Below are positions 12,120-23,800 of a DNA stretch of 64,000 nt, one piece after another. Origin of the DNA: Lineus longissimus (lineage: Eukaryota; Nemertea; Pilidiophora; Heteronemertea; Lineidae); the NCBI RefSeq assembly GCF_910592395.1, contig NC_088318.1, forward strand, positions 14,508,349-14,572,348, given 5' to 3'. Made by a program: the position numbers and the translations under genes. The notes beneath the pieces were generated by a model. That model did no database searches and was not told where the DNA came from. It saw nothing but the letters and a program-made list of their open reading frames with translations. Position 1 is the stretch's first letter; every line of letters starts with the position of its first letter.

Positions 12120-13784
12120 ATGGCGTCGTCATCGGGGCCTGTTGGACGAAATATCCGAAAAAGTAAATGGGCAATCGACTTCTCAAATAGGTAAGATGTA
12201 CGATCCAGTTGAATAATGAAGTTTACATACTTTTGTAACTGTAGTAACCTCCAGTTTAGGCCAGGGATCGTTGTTAATTTTATAAACACCAACTGAAAAT
12301 TACACCTGTTGGTAACCAAAAAATATTGCATAAAAATGCACTACAGTTCTATATTCGGATGTTACATTAATACATATTTTCGGACAAGGAAGTCACAGTT
12401 TCTACTTATGACCTAGAACAAGGATGTAACCTGAAGAAATTTTCAGAGGTTTTGAAAAATCCGTTGAAAATTTTTCAAATTGAAGAATACTGCTGGTGAT
12501 ACTGCTGTGCTTAGGCGTCCATGGCATGGCGGGAGATACAGCCACATCCTCTGGCTCTGGGTCAGTAAAATACTTCAAAGTTCTTTTAAATCGTTCAAGC
12601 TTTCTTGCAATCTTATTTCTTACACAGGTCTCGAGGGGGAGGTGACCGACAGTTGATGCCTGTGCACACAGACCTGACAGCTCCACTCGGTTATTCATCA
12701 AGTGTTCAAGGTGTACATAGCCACAGAGAATCTGATGCCGATTTGCTAGTAAAGGTAAGAGAACAGTCCCTTGAAATCAAAAAGCTGTCTTTATATCATG
12801 GGACAGAGTTTGGACAGATATGAACTTGACCCCAGTTGGAGTTAGTCTACAGATGGTTTGCCACAACCGGAATGCTAAGCCTTTTCTGGGGCCAATTCAC
12901 ACTTTCTTTGCCAAGGGTTTTACTTGTTTCTGGACTTGACTCTTGAGGGTAGGTAACTGGTAACTATTGGTTAGCCCAAGTGCAATGTAACATGCAACAT
13001 TATCAACCTGGCACCAATGCATCGACTCTGTTCTTTTTGCAGAGGTCATGGGATGTAGCGCTTGGCCCAATTAAGCAGGTGCCCATGAATCTGTTCATCA
13101 TGTGGATGGCTGGCAGTACAATTGGTATTTTCCCAATCATGATGGTCGGCATGATGTTCATCAGACCGATCCAGGCAATGATGGGTGCTCAGCAAAGTAA
13201 GTTAAGTTTTCCTTTCATTTGCACCGAGAGAAGCTTGTACCCCTATCCATTGAGCAGATTAGAGTGTATTTTAATAAATTCTTCTTGTTTTGATATTCAA
13301 ATTGAACTTATCTCAAAAATTGTACAAAACATGAAAGTAGCCTCATGCCCTGCTTTTGTCAATGAAGGTTGTTTTGTTGTGTTTCAGCTTTTAAAATGAT
13401 TGAGGGAAATCAACAGTTGGCACAGCGATTTGTTTATCTCCTTGGGAATGTATTATGCGTGCTGCTAGCTGTTTATAAATGTCATGGGATGGGAATATTA
13501 CCGACACATGCGTCAGATTGGCTAGCGTTTGTGGAACCACAAAAAGTAAGTAACCATTTGGTCCTTCGACATTTAGAATCAAAACTGATGTGTGTAGTAC
13601 AATTCATTTATGAGGCTGGAAAATCACTGTACTTTCACCAGCGCTTTCAGAACTTACATTTCATTAAAATCATTTTGCTTCAAGCAAGATGTGGCCTTGT
13701 CCAGCCTACTCTTGATTAGAAACTTCTTCATTTCATTGTATTTTTCAGAGATTGGAATATTCTGGAGGAGGCATGCTGTTATGA
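12120..13784 (+). CDS. EMC4: ER membrane protein complex subunit 4
   Basis: Exons: 12120-12190, 12628-12754, 13043-13196, 13388-13545, 13749-13784. Borders are GT-AG and in phase, giving 181 residues, about the vertebrate length. Landmarks shared with human EMC4 are KWAIDFS near the N-terminus, [32 protein letters not shown], a second hydrophobic stretch after [11 protein letters not shown], and the end [14 protein letters not shown] followed by [12 protein letters not shown]4 is a subunit of the EMC insertase, which inserts tail-anchored and multipass proteins into the ER membrane. The start has upstream context AAAATGG. The last coding exon is only 36 bases. The 3' UTR probably runs to about 15070. 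Confidence 0.95.
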
Positions 13785-13898
13785 GGCTGAACCAAGAGGG
13801 ACCATCAAAATACATGTGTAGTGACTTCATCAATATCAGTTTCGTTACCACTTTTGGACTGTTGGAAATTTGACCAATATTCTCTGGGCACCTGACTA

Positions 13899-14045
13899 TA
13901 GATTCATGCACTTGATTGGGAACAACGTTTCCGAAGAAGTCGCATCACATCACTATAATGTAAAACTGTCGGAGCTGCAATTTATCGTGACATGACGACG
14001 GCCAACACTATATAAACGTTGTTCCCAATCAAGTGTATGAATCTA
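13899..14045. repeat. MITE-like hairpin in the EMC4 3' UTR
   Basis: A ~29-base arm (GATTCATGCACTTGATTGGG, then AACAACGTT) is repeated in reverse complement at the other end with one mismatch, around a ~90-base spacer. The size and terminal inverted repeats fit a non-autonomous DNA transposon. It lies just downstream of the EMC4 stop codon. Confidence 0.7.
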
Positions 14046-15047
14046 GAGTATCATGTAAACATTGCATTTTCCATTCATCAGTCCATTCAACTTCTTGAAG
14101 CCTAAGTTGATTCACAATAGCTTTTTCCTTGCATCTTTTTGGGCTTTTGTTATCATAGCTGAACAGAACACAAAAGTACTATTATCAAAGCTCGTGCATG
14201 CCTTAATAATGTATTCAGTTTGATTACAAATTTTTCCCCACTGCCTGTCGGTAATTCTTTGCATGCATAGGCTGGCTCAAACTTTTCACAGCTTTATGCT
14301 GGCATCAACTTTCGATAATCTCATGTTTCAACCTATTTATTTTGATGGCTACTTTCTGTTAGAGGAAAAATAAACTCTTCTAACTTGTCTACTTTGTAAA
14401 TGTTTGTACATTGTTGCACTCAGGAACCCAATTGCATATTCAAAATACATGTTAAACTTGTTTAGTTTAATGCCTTGAAGAAAAAAAAACTGGTTGTTAG
14501 AAATTTCCCAAAATGTGACAATCCACACTATTTTGGAGTGTCACTGCTAGTCGTCATGACCAGTTTGACAGCAACCACAAAATTTGAGCAAATGAGCAAA
14601 TTCACCAAATTTTGGCATCTTGAACTGTTTCAAGTGGCAGTATGTGTAAGGTAAATTCTTCAGCTCAGTGCAACAAGGAGTTCTAGTTGATGTCTTCTCA
14701 CCTTTGATCAGCGTTGTAACTGCCACATTACTGACTGTGGGGCTTGCATATTTTCAGGGTCTCGGCCAATTTTCTGTTCGCTTTCTATTTCTCTATTTCT
14801 GTTGTGAAGTAAATTATCTATTGAAGTAGGGCCTACCTGGTAGACACAGTCTATTAAGTGGTTGTTGTTTTGCTAAAATAGTTGGATTGGAATTATTAAA
14901 AAACGTGTCATGTTTTGGAATTTTCATTCCAGAACGACGACAGTTTTGGCAAAATGATTATAACTTGCAGTCATTCTGTCTGTGACAGTAGATTATGTAC
15001 AGCCTTGATGTCCTCTTTCACAGATTTATGGTTATGTCTTAAATTGA

Positions 15048-15053
15048 AATAAA
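15048..15053 (+). promoter_or_regulatory. Candidate EMC4 polyadenylation signal
   Basis: AATAAA about 1.26 kb after the EMC4 stop, just before the second minisatellite starts. It is the best-placed signal for the gene's 3' end; assignment is by position only. Confidence 0.4.
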
Positions 15054-15346
15054 TATTTCTGTTGATATCGGGAGTTCTTTAGTCATTTTGGCTCTAAAAT
15101 GTTATTGGAATGAGTGATTTTGCCTGTCTTTAGTTGGGATGGGATGGACTGTGATTGTGACTTTTATGGAATTGCTGATTGTGCACAAGTACCTTAAAAT
15201 ACGCTTGTTCCAGGAATATTCTCTTTGTGGCTGCAAGTTGAAGAAACTTGCTGCACAATATGAAGACCAGATGATTGATTGTGACTTTCTTCATCAGTCA
15301 GAATTTCCTCCAACAGTGATCTAGGACCACTGACTGTGACAGTAAT

Positions 15347-15465
15347 GGGTGATATGAATAAAGATTAGCAAATGCTTTTATCTAAAACTCCATGTACATT
15401 TACACTAGGCCTTTCTGTACAAAATTGAAGTAAAAGCATTTGCTAGTCTTTATTCATATCACCCA
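15347..15465. repeat. Hairpin MITE family A, copy 1
   Basis: Terminal inverted repeats begin TGGGTGATATGAATAAAG and continue through TTAGCAAATGCTTTTA. The ~120-base element can fold almost end to end around a loop containing CATGTACATTTACACTAGGC. Each arm carries AATAAA, so a polyadenylation signal is offered on both strands. Confidence 0.85.
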
Positions 15466-16444
15466 ATATCATGAGCACAATATAAAAACCATTGACAGAC
15501 TGTGTGACCTGCTTCACCAGTCAGAATTTGCTCTGCCAATGCCTTTATCACCTACGACTGGCTCTCAATGTCTAGGATCATAGACCATGACATGGCCTTC
15601 ATCAGACAGTGGCTGACACCATTGATTGTGACAGTGCCTTCGTCAGTTGAGACTGTCTTCGATACAATTCATCAGACTGTGTCCCGGGCTACTGGCTGTG
15701 ACAGTGCCAGGGACTGGCTCGGACAATTTAGGCACATGTCCATCAACGTGGCCGTCATCAGACATGACTTCAGGCTCAAGGACTCTAGGACCATTGGTTG
15801 TGACAGTGACTTTATGAGACATTGTATAGACATTGTGCAGTCAGGTGGGTGTAGTTGTTGACGGTTGACACCACCTACTGCAGCTAACATGGTTCTGAAA
15901 GTGGGGTTATTGTGACTGTGCCTTATTCAGTCAGGACTGCAACAGTGTCCAAGAGAGACGATTGTGGCAGCAGTGTCTTCAACCATATGACAGGACTAGA
16001 TTTGACAACATCCAGAGGTGGAGAGACGATGCCTCAGCTCTGATAATATCGAGGACCACTGATTGTGACAAGAATCATGGCATTAATCAGAAAGTGTCTC
16101 GGACCATTCATTGATTGTGACAATGCCTCCATAGACAGAACTGGCTCAGACAATCTTGGACTAGTGATCATACCGTGCATGACCCTGGCGGCCGCAGAAA
16201 GGACCACTTGCTGTCTAATGCCTTTATCAGCCATTGTCAAGGACTGGCTCGGTTTATGTCCAGGACCACCGATTGTGAGAAAGAAAATTAATAGCCCCTT
16301 TTATAACATTATACAAGACTGGCTGAGTGTTTAGAACCATTGATTTTAGGAGTAGTGCCTTCAACGGAATTACTATCAGCCTTGATGAAATCAGTATGTA
16401 CTCCTAGTCTTGTCAGTGTCCTCTGGGGCTTTAGATTCCAACAA

Positions 16445-16564
16445 TGGGTGATTTGAATAAAGACTAGCAAATGCTTTTATCTAAAACTCCATGTACAATT
16501 ACACTAGGCCTTTCTGTACAAAATTGAAGTAAAAGCATTTGCTAGACTTTATTCATATGAACCA
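16445..16564. repeat. Hairpin MITE family A, copy 2
   Basis: Same layout and nearly the same sequence as the copies at 15347 and 17546, with a changed end (ATTTGAATAAAG on the left, TTCATATGAACCA on the right). Confidence 0.8.
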
Positions 16565-17545
16565 TTGCCTTCCACACCCAATATCTGGCTCTTACTGTCT
16601 GGGACCATAGGCTGTGATGATGCCTTCATCAGACAGTGGCTAGGAACTTTGATCGTGATAGTGCCTTCCTCAGTTGAGATCGGCCATGATATGGTTCTGA
16701 AAGTGGTTGAATGTGACTATGCCTTCTTCATATAGGACTGGCTATCAACACTGTCCAAGAGAGATGATTGTGGCAGTAGATAAGTGCGATGGTCTTATGT
16801 ATCATCAGAAGTGGTGAGAATGCCTTAGCTCCGATCGTATCCAAGACCTCCGATTGTGACAGGAACCACCTCAATCAGTGTCTGGGACAGTTCATTGATT
16901 GTGACAGTGACTAAAACCTGGCTTGGACAATCTAAGACATGTAATTGCACTGTGCAGAAGTGTCTTCCTCAGCCTAGACTGGCTCTGAATTGGACCATTG
17001 ATTGTCTTATGCCTTCATTGGGCACTGCCCTGGACTGGCTCGGACCACTGATTGTGACAGGGACAATTGCCATCGTCCTTGATGAAATATCAGTATGTAT
17101 TTCTGAATGATTATTCGAGGCATTACCGGCAGTTGAGAAGGGCAGACTGCATTGATTCTTCGTGATAACTGCAGTCCTTATTAGCTTCGACAGCACTTTT
17201 GACCTGGTTGTGATCTGTACAGTCCGTGTAGATACTTTCAAGAGGTAAACGCGAGTCAAGTTTTCTTATTATCTGGTACACCAGCTGGACAGACTTACGC
17301 AAGAAGTGATCATATAATAACATTATTCTTGTTTGTTTCTTCAATAATTTCTCTTTTCCATTACCATTATTCTCAAACATACTAATAATTCAAATTTAAA
17401 TAGACACCGTTTCTAAAAATTGACAATAAACATCATAGAGCTGCACAACAATTTTTTTCCATTATACTATCAATAAGTGATTTTCTCTATTCCACAAATA
17501 TACAAGCCAGGGAGCCATGGATAGTTAGATTTAAAAGTGACACTC

Positions 17546-17665
17546 TGGGTGATATGAATAAAGAGTAGTAAATGCTTTTATATAAATCTCCATGTACATT
17601 TACACTTGGCCTTTCTGTACAAAATTGAAGTAAAAGCATTTGCTAGCCTTTATTCATATCACCCA
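17546..17665. repeat. Hairpin MITE family A, copy 3
   Basis: Third copy, with intact TGGGTGATATGAATAAAG ends. It lies 180-300 bases beyond the OPLAH stop codon. Its right arm, read on the minus strand, supplies AATAAA at 17649-17654, the first well-formed signal after the OPLAH stop that I saw. Confidence 0.85.
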
Positions 17666-17843
17666 ATGTCACCAACTGAGGTCACTCCCATCTCATCTGT
17701 CAGTACAACAAAGCTTGCATACTAACTGCATATTAGTCAGCTGGAGACAACCAATTCAACCCCCTAGCTTCCGGCCTATAGCACCCCCTTAAAGCATTTG
17801 TGTCCATTTCTTGCATTGCCTAAACGCTGACATCAGATTGTCC

Positions 17844-20800
17844 TTAAGCGGACTCCTGAGCAAGTTTATAAGCATAGACGCTCCCTTTCTGCAAGTACAT
17901 CTGGCTTGATATTGGGTCGGTTCGACGTTTTTTGGAGCCACCGTCGTGATCATCTATGCTGTTGTCATCTTGACAGCCAAAGCCACCACCCCCAGGAGTA
18001 AAGAGCTGGAATTGATCCTAAAAATATGAGAAAATCTTTTTGATTTTTAGTTGTTACCCAACAACAGACTGACAGAATAATCAATGACTGGAAAACGGAG
18101 AATCTGCTGTTTTGTTTTGACTTCTCCATCTTGGAGTAACTTTGTCCATTACTTAGTCACTAGTTAACCGAGTCAGCTGCCTGCAACACCCTTAAGCCGA
18201 ATGTAGAAATAACTCGAGCTGCAGATGTCGGTCCTAAACATACAGTTGCCTTGACAATGCTGCAGACATTATATGCTTACCCCAGCTCGGACTGTAACTG
18301 AAGTTTTGCCTCCAAGATTGACACTTCGCCCGTCGCTGTGAACAAGGATGTTCAGCCCTCGCATCCCACAACCACCACCTGAAATTGTTGAGGTAAAGTT
18401 GTGACTTTAAAACTCTACTGAACCTATAAGGAAATGTGACTGAAGACTTCAGACAGTTCAAAGGAAATTTTGGAGGGCATGGACTGCCCTGGCCTCAATG
18501 GCCTTGGCTGGAATTGAGTCCTGAATGGAACTGATACAGAAAGGTAAAGTAGAATCAGTCTTTTAAGGAAACCCTTTCGACAGAAAATGCTGTAGAAATG
18601 TGTCCTGTTTACGCAAGTCAATTTGCACAGAAATGACCAATTTGAGACCAAACTCAAGTAGGGCGTCCTGCTAACAGAGGTGTTTGCTAAGTGAGGTTCT
18701 AGTGTACCTTGTAGGCCATAAGGTTGCATCACTCTCCTTTCTGTGAGTATGGATAACTCCAGCGTCTTCCTAAAAAGCAGTTCCCTGACTATGCCATCGC
18801 CTCCTCGGAACTTCCCTGCACCTCCAGTACCTGGGTTGAGACTAAATCGCCTCAGCAAGATAGGGTACCTGCAATAATGAACATAAATGCAGCTACCAAA
18901 TTTGTCAGATTTCTCTTTTGAAGACATAACAATGTGACGATTTGATCGAAAAATGCACTTATTCTTGGCAAGTTTGTAAATGACCTAGCTACCAGATGTG
19001 CATTAGGCCTATCACAATCTACAAATTCTGGGTTCATTATTCAACAATTCTACCGCCCTTATGATTGGCAAGTTATATCTCTAGTACCTTCTCTCAATGA
19101 TCTCTGGGTCTGTTATTCGAGTATTAGTCATATGAGTATGGATGCCACTACGACCGTCCCAAGTGGGGCCCTGGAAAGCAAAATAATTTGAAGTGTAAGT
19201 TCTTATAGTGCTGTATACAGCACAATTGCAATGCCTCTTAATGTTTTACATCAATCCCCAAGCTTTATCCAGAACCTCTCTGTAGAAACAAAGGAGCCCA
19301 CATAACACACTATACACGTCTCTGTTGAAACAAAGGAGCCCACATAACACACTATACACGTCTCTGTTGAAACAAAGGAGCCCACATAACACACTATACA
19401 CGTCTCTGTTGAAACAAAGGAGCCCACATAACACACTATACACGTCTCTGTTGAAACAAAGGAGCCCACATAACACACTATACACGTCTCTGTTGAAACA
19501 AAGGCGCCCACATAACACACTATACACGTCTCTGTTGAAACAAAGGAGCCCACATAACACACTATACACGTCTCTGTTGAAACAAAGGAGCCCACATAAC
19601 ACACTATACACGTCTCTGTTGAAACAAAGGAGCCCACATAACACACTATACACGCCCAACTTCAGGCAATTCTACGCATATTTTCAAGATATAATCAATC
19701 AAATTGGCATCTTCTTACCGCCCCAGATCCACCAGCCACTGTCTCATAATATCCGACAGACTCGTCCCCAAATGTAATGTTGTTCATACAACCCTGAAAA
19801 GTAGAAAATATATGGCAACTCAGCAGTGGCAATGTATTGCAGTTAAATCATATAGCCATGATCATGATGATGCCAACCACTTGATAGCCTATCTAGACTA
19901 GGCAAGACTAGACAAGACTAGACTACACCAGACAAGACTAGACAAGACTGAATTATACTACACAAGACTGGACTATACTAGACAAGACTACACTTATCCA
20001 TCTAGGCAATGCGCGGAGTGATTCGAACCGAAGAAATCTTACCTGGGATGCCGCACAGACACCAAAAGCCTTGAAGACCACATCAACAATCCTCTGTGAT
20101 GTCAATACGTTGCCACCGACAACCGCTGCAGTTTCTGAGGGATCGAGGAGGCTACCCTTTGGAATGATCACCCTGACCGGAGTCAAACAGCCCTGAAAAG
20201 TGGTAAGATACATTCGTATTAAGATTTTCAGACTTTTTTTATCAATGAGATTCGTTGGCAAGGGTATGGTTTAAGGGGAAGTCCCACGAACAGCTCGAGC
20301 TCAGATACTGAACAACAAACTCACTCAATCACTTCTGACTACTATAAGTATTTTCATTGTCTTACCTGATTAAGTGGAACATCATGTCCGACCATGCACC
20401 TCAGGCAATAGATCAGGGCTGACAGGGTTATGGCACGAGGCGCGTTACAATTACCAATCACCTCACAGCCAGTACCAGTGAAGTCGAAAAGCGCGCTACC
20501 CTGTAATATAACGACTATCATGTAACTGGGCAGCAACTAGCAAGGGATAGATTTCTGTGTTAAGTCCTGTGTATGCTTGTGTGTGCCACATTGATTAGAG
20601 ACCAATTTGGCTTATATGCTTAATGCTTTCTCCTTTGACTGGAGAAGTGGAAAGCACTACGATCCCCATGTATTTAACCTAAAGGGATCCTAGTCCCTGC
20701 CTAGGTACCATGTAGTGTCTTATTAGATCAATGACTATTATGGAAGACATTGCATGTTTGACAAAACTTTTAACTGCTCGAGTTAAATGATGATTGAAGG

Positions 20801-23800
20801 ACATGACATCATTAATACCTTTTCATGGTCGATATCTATCTTGAGCATAATCTTCGACCCGTCGTCCATGAAATCCTCAGCAAACAATTGATCCGTTCCA
20901 GATTTCGTGGCAATTTCCCGCAGCATCTCTCGGACGGCTATCTCAGCGTTGGCCTGAAAGTAAAATGAAGATTGTGAAATGCAGCAATTGTTCCTAAATC
21001 GTTGACATTTTACAGTTAACACCTTTAAATTCACTACATGAACCCTTCAATTTATACAATTCTAACTAACGGGACTAACTACTTGACCATTACGAAGCAA
21101 CAGTTAATTATTTAGTTCCTTGACCTTGAAAGCCACGCTGGTTGATCCAGAAATACGATTGGTTTTCCCCGCAAGTAAAGCCTGGCCCTATTGCGTGGGG
21201 GTAAACAGCAGCGTTTACACCAAGCTATGAGGCTCCTCAAATGCATGACCCCATCATACCTGTATATGGGCCATGTAAGCCTGGACCACATCCAAGCCGT
21301 ACTCATCAATCAGCTCGCAAACAAGTTTGATCCCCTTGTGGTTGGCTGCAACTTGAGCTTTGAGGTCACTGAGGTTATCATGTAGGTTCCTGGTTCCGCT
21401 ACTGCCTGGATATTTAGCAGGTTCATTGAACTTGTCTATCACAGCTTGAAAAAAATAAAATAAATCTGTGTAATTGGCTGCAACCTCGGGCAAGCACATG
21501 ACTTCATTTTTTCACTAGCTTGGTGTGGCAAACATCTTTTTCATTATTTGAACTCCTGCACTGTATAACTTGAACAGTGTTCCATCAAAATACATGAGAT
21601 GTGCTATATATTTTTGGATCTACACATAAAATTTTTAAAAGTGTCGCCCAGGCCTACCTTGCTCTTGGAAAACACCCTTCTCCACGAGTTTAAACGACTT
21701 AAATACAGCACCCTCCTCATGGATGGACTTGGAATGTGGTGGCATAGACCCAGGCGTGATCCCTCCTATATCAGCATGGTGACCCCGACTCGCAACAAAG
21801 AAGACAGGTTCCTCTATATCTTGGTAAAATACCTGCAAATCAACCATGAATATAAAATGTTCTCCTCCAGTGTTTTCTTGATCATTTATGTATTCACTGC
21901 AGTTTCTAACCTTGAGCCTACACGTCCCATGACTTCTGCTAATTTTACTTTCAGGATTTAAGACACATTCGAAAGCCCTTCTTTGGCTGAGAAACTTGCA
22001 TGGTCTACTTACTGGTGTTATCACAGTTAAGTCAGGAAGATGGCTGCCGCCTGCTTGGGGATGGTTACTTAGCAACACATCGCCACGGTGAATATTACCG
22101 GCCATGGCCCTCATTTGATATTGGACAGTCTCCTGCATAGCACCAAGGTGTACAGGAATGTGGGGGGCATTGGCCACGAGACCTCCGTCCGGGCCAAACA
22201 AAGCACACGAGAAGTCCAGTCTTTCCTTGAATAGAGAAAATAATCATTTCATATTTGAGGTAATAATGTTAAGTCCTTGAAAAGAGGAAAATATTCTAGG
22301 AGGTTCTGCCATATGCAAAGAGACACTGATCTTCTGTATATCTGCCTGTGTAGAATCTTGATTACAAATGTTGTTATGGATTCACTGGGTGAGGCACAAT
22401 CATCCAGCCACTCGATTTGATGTCACTTCACATGAGAATACTGAGGAAAGAGAGGTTTGTTTGCAGATGTCACCGGCCAGATTCATGCCGGACAAGCTTG
22501 AAGCTAATGAAAGTAAAGGGTTATACATTGGACTAGTTGATAATGACTTTGGTAGAAATGGACAGACTATGGACAGACAGACAGCTACTGATCATCATGT
22601 ACCTTAATGTTTGTTGAAATGGCTGTCCTCTGCAACACCCGTCCCATTTGTTCCGCCGTACTCATGAAACGATGTGAGAAGATGGAGAGATGGATTGGAT
22701 CCAGTTCGGCTTCGATCTTCTTATGGTGGCCTTGACCTATCTAAACAGACACACAAAGATAACAATCAATAACTATTTCTAAGTTAAACTATCAGCACCC
22801 GGCTTCAAACATTTCTCACAGGTTGTCTGAATAGTTTTTCAATTATTGAGTAACAGGTAATCACATCATCACCTCTCAAATAATAAATGAAACTTTGCAT
22901 TTATCAAGTAGAGCGTGTACAGTCAGGATATTGAGTGTAGGCAAGGCATGTTATGGAGTAGAGCAGTTGGTACAAATAATGTGATGGGCATGTACATGTA
23001 TTCGCTTTTGACCAAGAAGCACATTTTCAAAAGCAGTTCCCTACCTTGATTTTGATATCTCCATTTCTGGTAACAGTAGCTATACAATCAGGCTCCACTA
23101 AAATTGTGCTGAAAAAGAAATAAACTTCCTCTCAAGATGACTAAGTGGCTTTCCCATTGTGACAGCTAATAAAATGGCCTCCCTTCCCCCTTTACAGAAA
23201 TACAGGCAATTAAACCTTCTGTATGGCTGCAGAACAGGTAGATAGGTAGAATCACACTCATCATGGTTTACACATGTAGTACACTAGGTAGCATGTGTGG
23301 ACCTCAATTAGAGTCCTCCCCACTTAACTATTGACCTGACTACCATGTGAGGTCCTTCTCTAGTAGTTCCTCCTCAATTTTAACGAGTATACTCACCTAT
23401 TTGAGGACACGATGATCGCAGGACCCGGTAGGACATGACCAGCAAGCAATTTCTCGAGATTATAGATGGACGTCTCGCAGTAACCTTGTTCAAAGTAACA
23501 CTGGGTAACCTGTCGAGAACATAAGCACAATTACAACATGACATAACATACATGTACAGATTTATATAGGGTGCCTTTCCACTGTGTAAACGTGTTCAAA
23601 GCTCCAACTCCTCAAAATGTCCCTCAAACAGCCATTTCTTTGGTGACCTCTGGTACAATGATAACTATCATCACACTACTCAACATCAAAATCTCCTTGA
23701 CAGTACTGTTGAACCGCTCTATTCAAAGGACACCCTTGAGATTGACAAATGCTGTTTTTTGGAAAGGGCTACGTAGGTAGTTTTAAATATTCCTGTTGGT

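Larger units (their letters stand above)
15120..17110. repeat. Second degenerate minisatellite with embedded MITEs
   Basis: Variants of GACTGGCTCGGACCATTGAT followed by TGTGACAGTGCCTTCATCAG recur throughout, for example near 15270, 15600, 15700, 15790, 16060, 16110, 16240, 16850, 16900 and 17040. Units are about 45-95 bases and much diverged. Two MITE copies (15347-15465 and 16445-16564) sit inside the array. No credible coding exon was found. Confidence 0.7.

Noticed and set aside
19285-19656. Regular repeats resembling a CRISPR array
   Set aside because: The whole 42-base unit is repeated with no unique spacers, and the sequence is animal nuclear DNA.
19246-19777. Long repetitive open frames on both strands
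   Set aside because: They are the 42-bp minisatellite read in several frames, inside an OPLAH intron whose flanking exons join perfectly.
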